NCBI RefSeq assembly: GCF_900199375.1
Contig: NZ_LT900217.1
Span: 1,488,001-1,552,000, forward strand
Length of the DNA stretch: 64,000 nucleotides
Direction of reading: 5' to 3'
DNA from: Gordonibacter urolithinfaciens
GTDB lineage: Bacteria > Actinomycetota > Coriobacteriia > Coriobacteriales > Eggerthellaceae
Shown here: in pieces, positions 60,739 to 64,000 of the stretch
Position numbering within the stretch: position 1 is the stretch's first letter
How the letters are laid out: every line of letters begins with the position of its first letter
Position numbers and translations under genes: made by a program
The notes under the pieces: model-generated
Seen by the model: only the letters and a program-made list of their open reading frames with translations
Told to the model about the DNA's origin: nothing
Databases searched by the model: none

Positions 60739-61914
60739 TCAGCGGGAGGGGACGGCGGCGGCGCGTACCCGGCCGAACGTCGTGGCATGGGCCCACCAGC
60801 CGCGCAGACGGGCCTGGGCGGCGGCGCGACCGGCGGCCTCGAACGTGTCGCAGAGCGCGAACACGGCCGACCCGCTGCCCGACATGAGGGCCTGCTGCAC
60901 GTCCGGGCACGCCTCGGCCCACGCGCGCACGTCGGCCAGCGCGGGCAGCAGCGACTCGGAGGCGGCCGCCAGGTTGTTGCGCAGGGGCACGTCCTGGGCG
61001 CGTGCGGCGGCAAGCGCCGCGTCGCGGTCGGATGCGGCCACGGGCACCGGGCACTCGTCGAACGCCCGGTACGCGGCAGCCGTCGACACGCCGCCCGCAG
61101 GCCTCACCAGCACCACGGGAGAGCCCATGGGCGCAAGCTCGCGCACGAACGCATCGCCCGCGCCATCCAGAACGGCGCATCCGCCGTGCAGGAAGAACGG
61201 CACGTCGGCGCCCAGGGTGCGCGCGACCTCCTCGATGCGCGGGTCGTCGGCGGCCAGCCCCCACAGCTGTGCCGCGCCCACGAGCGCCGCGGCGGCATCG
61301 GACGAGCCGCCGCCCAGCCCCGCCTCGGCGGGGATGCGCTTCTCCAGCAGCACGGACACCTGCTCGCACTCGCTGCGGCCGATTGCCTCGGCGAGCCGGC
61401 GGATCGCCCTGCTCACGATGTTGTCCTCGGGCGGCACATCGAGCGGGGGCAGGCCCTCGGCCACGCGGCAGTCGAGGGCGATGGAGAGGCCGGCGGGGCC
61501 TTCGGGTTGCGCGGGCGCCAGCCGCATGCGCAGCACGTCGTGCATGGTGAGCGCGTGCATGACGCTCAGGGCCTCGTGGTAGCCGTCGGGGCGCCGCTGC
61601 CCTATGCCCAGGAACAGGTTCACCTTGGCAGGCGCGATGACCTTGACGGCTCCCGGGCCACCGAACGCCGCCTCGTCGACCTTCTGCGCGGCACGCGCCG
61701 CCGCCAGCATGTCCACCGCATGCGGGTCGCTCGCGGGCGTGCCGGCTGCAGGCTGCGGGTTCGCAGCTGCCGACCGCGCCGAAGCCGGGCAGGCGGGAGC
61801 TTGCGAGCCTGCGGCGGCCGCCTGCCGTCCCGGGTCGGAGCAGGCAGACGCCGCCCTCTCGGGAGCGTCGGACACATGGGTGCCGGGGAGGTTCTCTTCG
61901 TTCTGGTTCGTCAT
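60739..61914 (-). CDS. ispE: 4-diphosphocytidyl-2-C-methyl-D-erythritol kinase with disordered N-terminal extension
   Basis: 391 residues from the ATG at 61914, whose bases overlap the tadA stop codon (ATGA); GGAG is upstream. Residues 1-89 are an Ala/Pro-rich extension not seen in typical IspE (about 290 residues). The kinase begins at KVIAPAKVNLFLGI (K97), with GHMP loop PAEAGLGGGSSDAAAAL and the third motif LMSGSGSAVFAL. It phosphorylates CDP-methylerythritol in the MEP isoprenoid pathway, in the cytoplasm. Coupled to tadA. Confidence 0.94.
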   Translation of the reverse strand: MTNQNEENLPGTHVSDAPERAASACSDPGRQAAAAGSQAPACPASARSAAANPQPAAGTPASDPHAVDMLAAARAAQKVDEAAFGGPGAVKVIAPAKVNLFLGIGQRRPDGYHEALSVMHALTMHDVLRMRLAPAQPEGPAGLSIALDCRVAEGLPPLDVPPEDNIVSRAIRRLAEAIGRSECEQVSVLLEKRIPAEAGLGGGSSDAAAALVGAAQLWGLAADDPRIEEVARTLGADVPFFLHGGCAVLDGAGDAFVRELAPMGSPVVLVRPAGGVSTAAAYRAFDECPVPVAASDRDAALAAARAQDVPLRNNLAAASESLLPALADVRAWAEACPDVQQALMSGSGSAVFALCDTFEAAGRAAAQARLRGWWAHATTFGRVRAAAVPSR

Positions 61915-62561
61915 CGGGGCTCCGTTCGTTTCCTTCTCTTGCGCGCGAAGAACGCACGCAGCATCTCCGCGCACTCGTCGCCCAGCACACCGGGCGCCGC
62001 GGTGAAGTTGTGGTTGAGCCGCTCGTCCTCGTTGATGCGGTACAGCGTTCCCAGCGCGCCGGCCTTCGGATCGGGCGCACCGTACACGCAGCGGTCGATG
62101 CGCGCCTGGTGCATGAGGCCCGCGCACATGATGCACGGCTCCAGCGTCACGTACACCGTGCAGCCGGCAAGCCGCCACGCGCCGAGGGCGGCCGACGCCT
62201 GCCGCATGGCCAGGAACTCGGCGTGCCCCGCCGGATCCCGCGTCGTCTCGCGCAAGTTGCACGCTCGCGCGATCACCCGCGGTTCGGCCAGGGGGCGGCG
62301 GGTCGCAGGGTCGATGGGCTCGTACACCACCACGGCACCGATGGGCACCTCGCCCAGCCCTTCGGCGCGACGCGCCTCGTCGATCGCCAGGCGCATATAG
62401 TCCTCGTCGGAAAGGCGCGGCCGCCAATGAGCGGAAACGCGGGCAGCCTCCTGCGCCGTCAGGCCGCTCGGCACCGCCGTCTCCTCCGGCCTGCACGTTC
62501 GGGACGCAGAGGCCGCAGGTTCGCAAGGGGGAGCGTCGGCTCTGTTGTCTTCGTCGTACAT
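61911..62561 (-). CDS. tadA: tRNA-specific adenosine deaminase with N-terminal extension
   Basis: 216 residues; ATG at 62561. There is no ribosome site, but TATAAT lies only seven bases upstream, so the message may start at the ATG itself (leaderless). Residues 1-50 are a low-complexity extension; the deaminase starts near SDEDYMRLAIDEARR. Zinc and catalysis: H113 and E115 in GHAEF, C143 and C146 in EPCIMCAGL. The enzyme changes A34 to inosine in tRNA-Arg. The end RKRRKRTEPR is basic as in TadA. Overlaps ispE by 4 bases. Confidence 0.93.
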   Translation of the reverse strand: MYDEDNRADAPPCEPAASASRTCRPEETAVPSGLTAQEAARVSAHWRPRLSDEDYMRLAIDEARRAEGLGEVPIGAVVVYEPIDPATRRPLAEPRVIARACNLRETTRDPAGHAEFLAMRQASAALGAWRLAGCTVYVTLEPCIMCAGLMHQARIDRCVYGAPDPKAGALGTLYRINEDERLNHNFTAAPGVLGDECAEMLRAFFARKRRKRTEPR

Positions 62562-62568
62562 ACGGATT

Positions 62569-62574
62569 ATTATA
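62569..62574 (-). promoter_or_regulatory. -10 element of tadA (leaderless start likely)
   Basis: Perfect TATAAT on the minus strand with seven bases to the ATG, the spacing expected if transcription begins at the A of the start codon. The -35 region is weak. Confidence 0.6.
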
Positions 62575-62632
62575 TGGTATCCTTTGCTTGCTTTTCGGAA
62601 CCTCTTTTCGAAAAGCGCATGCGGCGAACAAA

Positions 62633-62648
62633 TGTTTCACGTGAAACA
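62633..62648. other. parS: Perfect parS site
   Basis: TGTTTCACGTGAAACA matches the ParB-binding consensus at all 16 positions; the palindrome extends to AATGTTTCACGTGAAACATT. Intergenic between tadA and tRNA-Ser. Confidence 0.95.
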
Positions 62649-62696
62649 TTGCCGTGCGGAGCGCCCCTCGCGGACAGCGCCCGCATCCCCCATCGC

Positions 62697-62784
62697 GGAG
62701 GAATGGCCGAGTGGTTGAAGGCGGCAGTCTTGAAAACTGTTGACGTTCACGCGTCCGTGGGTTCGAATCCTACTTCCTCCGCCA
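62697..62784 (+). tRNA. tRNA-Ser (anticodon TGA)
   Basis: Acceptor arms GGAGGAA and TTCCTCC, discriminator G and encoded CCA. Anticodon loop CTTGAAA gives TGA. Long variable arm. Confidence 0.95.
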
Positions 62785-62793
62785 GAGCGCAAC

Positions 62794-62827
62794 GCGCCCG
62801 GAAGCCAGCGGCTCCGGGCGCTTTTTT
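62794..62827 (+). terminator. Terminator of tRNA-Ser(TGA)
   Basis: GCGCCCGGAAGCC, loop AGC, GGCTCCGGGCGC (one unpaired A), then T6. Confidence 0.92.
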
Positions 62828-62957
62828 CTGCGGCAGCCGACCGGTTACTGCGTCGTCCGAGCAGGTATTGCGGCGCCCGGCCGGCCGGGCGGGTGCTGCG
62901 GCAGCCCGCCGGTTACTGCGGCGGCCGGCCGGGCGCGGGCCGGCGCGCACGTCGCCG

Positions 62958-64000
62958 TCACGCCCTGCGCAGCGCAGGGTCGCGCAGCAAAAACACCGCG
63001 ACCAGGGCGGTCGAGGCCACGTCGGAGGCCAGCATGCCCCAGAACACCGACTCGAGCGGGGTGGCGCCCGTCAGCTGCGGCAGCACCAGGGGCGCTGCAA
63101 CGATGAAGGGCAGCAGGAACACCACCTGCTGGCAGAACGTGAGCAGGATGGCCTTGTTCGCACCGCCGATGGCCTGGAAGTAGTTGGTGCCCGTGATGCG
63201 CACCATGAGGATGGGCATGGCCAGCAGCGACACCCGCAGCGCCCACGCCGCGAACGCTGCGGTTTCCCCGTGGAAGCCGAACAGCCCCATGAGCAGCGCC
63301 GGGTCTGTTTCCACCAGCAGCCATACCGCCGTCAGGCAAGCCGCGCCTGATGCAAGGGCCACCCTCACGATGGCGCGCACGCGCACGCGGTTCCCCGCGC
63401 CGTAGTTGAAGCCGACCAGCGGGCGCGCCGCCACCGCAATGCCGATGGCGGGCACCAGCGCGAACTGCAGCACGCGGTTGATGGCCCCGGACACGGCGAG
63501 CGCGTCGTCCCCGCCGATAGCCGTCGCGGCTCCATAGCCCACGATCAGCGCGTTCATCACCAGGTTGAGCGCGGCATCCGATCCGCGCACGATGAACGAC
63601 GGCATGCCCAGCAGCGCGATGCACCCCATGAGCGGGGCGTCGGGCCGCAGGTCGCGCACGCGCAGGCGAAACGGCATGTCGCGCTTGAACAGGAGCGCCA
63701 GCGTAACCACCAGGGACACCCCCTGTCCCAGGACCGTCGCCCATGCCGCGCCCGCTATGCCCCAGCCCCAGGCCACGACGAACGCATAGTCCAAGCCGAT
63801 GTTCGCCAGCGCACCCGCCACCTGCACCAGCAGCGTGCGGTTCGGGAAGCCCGCGGCGCGCAGGAACGTGTCGATGCCCAGCGAGAAGCCCAGCGCGAAC
63901 GTGCCGAACACGGTGACGACCAGGTACGTCTTCGCCTGCCCGAGCACCGCCCCCGACGCTCCCGCCAGCCCCAGCAGCGGATCGGCCCACCACAGCACGG
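62958..64000 (-). CDS. MATE-family efflux transporter (N-terminus beyond window)
   Basis: The frame is open to the right edge; about 347 C-terminal residues are visible and roughly 100 are missing compared with the usual 450. About ten membrane helices are present. FLRAAGFPNRTLLVQVAGALANIGLDY is the typical end of the first six-helix half, and TGTNYFQAIGGANKAI is its counterpart in the second half. MATE proteins export cations, drugs or metabolites with H+ or Na+. Substrate is not predictable. A Gly/Pro-coding repeat lies between its stop codon and the tRNA terminator. Confidence 0.88.
   Translation of the reverse strand, partial: VLWWADPLLGLAGASGAVLGQAKTYLVVTVFGTFALGFSLGIDTFLRAAGFPNRTLLVQVAGALANIGLDYAFVVAWGWGIAGAAWATVLGQGVSLVVTLALLFKRDMPFRLRVRDLRPDAPLMGCIALLGMPSFIVRGSDAALNLVMNALIVGYGAATAIGGDDALAVSGAINRVLQFALVPAIGIAVAARPLVGFNYGAGNRVRVRAIVRVALASGAACLTAVWLLVETDPALLMGLFGFHGETAAFAAWALRVSLLAMPILMVRITGTNYFQAIGGANKAILLTFCQQVVFLLPFIVAAPLVLPQLTGATPLESVFWGMLASDVASTALVAVFLLRDPALRRA

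Noticed and set aside
60531-60787. Low-complexity minus-strand frame after ispE
   Set aside because: Pro/Arg-rich product, overlaps ispE in another frame, no ribosome site.
1-64000. CRISPR arrays, prophage, insertion sequences, rRNA genes
   Set aside because: No regularly spaced short repeats with spacers, no transposase, integrase or phage structural gene, and no rRNA sequence were found on reading both strands.

Overview
The window is high-GC DNA with Gram-positive features: LPxTG-like tail, lipobox proteins, LytTR and YtxH proteins, strong AGGAGG ribosome sites, and parS sites of the standard sequence. BspA-type surface proteins, a lipoprotein serpin, an Ada-AlkA fusion and hybrid kinases suggest a gut anaerobe of the Coriobacteriia, most like Eggerthella or Gordonibacter. 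This is inferred from gene content; no 16S gene is present. No prophage, insertion sequence, cas gene or CRISPR array was seen.

Left region (1-17 kb, minus strand): a surface-protein locus. A giant BspA/leucine-rich-repeat protein (5831-17051) is broken by one frameshift near 10.30 kb. Downstream come a membrane-anchored protein, a small secreted beta-rich protein, a paralogue of the anchored protein, and a protein with about ten divergent InlB-B-type repeats whose C-terminal anchor runs off the window. The small secreted protein resembles the last domain of the giant protein, which hints that the products form one surface structure.

17-30 kb: a proline/alanine-rich membrane protein, a Fic gene flanked by direct repeats of the 3' end of the neighbouring LytTR regulator gene, a tyrosine phosphatase, a PepV-like dipeptidase, tRNA-Leu(CAA), a serpin lipoprotein, catalase behind a Fur/PerR-type box, a parS-like site, and a class I aldolase.

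30-43 kb: a TM2 protein, an operon of PRC-barrel and VTT proteins, a YtxH protein, then serS, a membrane protein, a cyanophycin-synthetase-like N-domain protein, an aminotransferase and ddl in one run. A hybrid histidine kinase gene with a 1-nt frameshift follows.

43-64 kb: a small membrane protein, pyridoxal kinase, an acetamidase/formamidase with an amino acid permease, a Ser/Thr kinase with a large insertion in its N-lobe, and an alkylation-repair operon (ada-alkA fusion plus two tandem ogt genes). Next are tRNA-Leu(CAG), a candidate type I toxin-antitoxin module with a 26-residue hydrophobic peptide, an ECF sigma factor with a likely anti-sigma partner, DUF2207 and LemA membrane proteins around a second hybrid kinase, tRNA-Ser(GCT), tadA-ispE, a perfect parS site, tRNA-Ser(TGA), and a MATE transporter cut by the right edge. 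Two parS sites 33 kb apart suggest that the window lies in the origin-proximal part of the chromosome.
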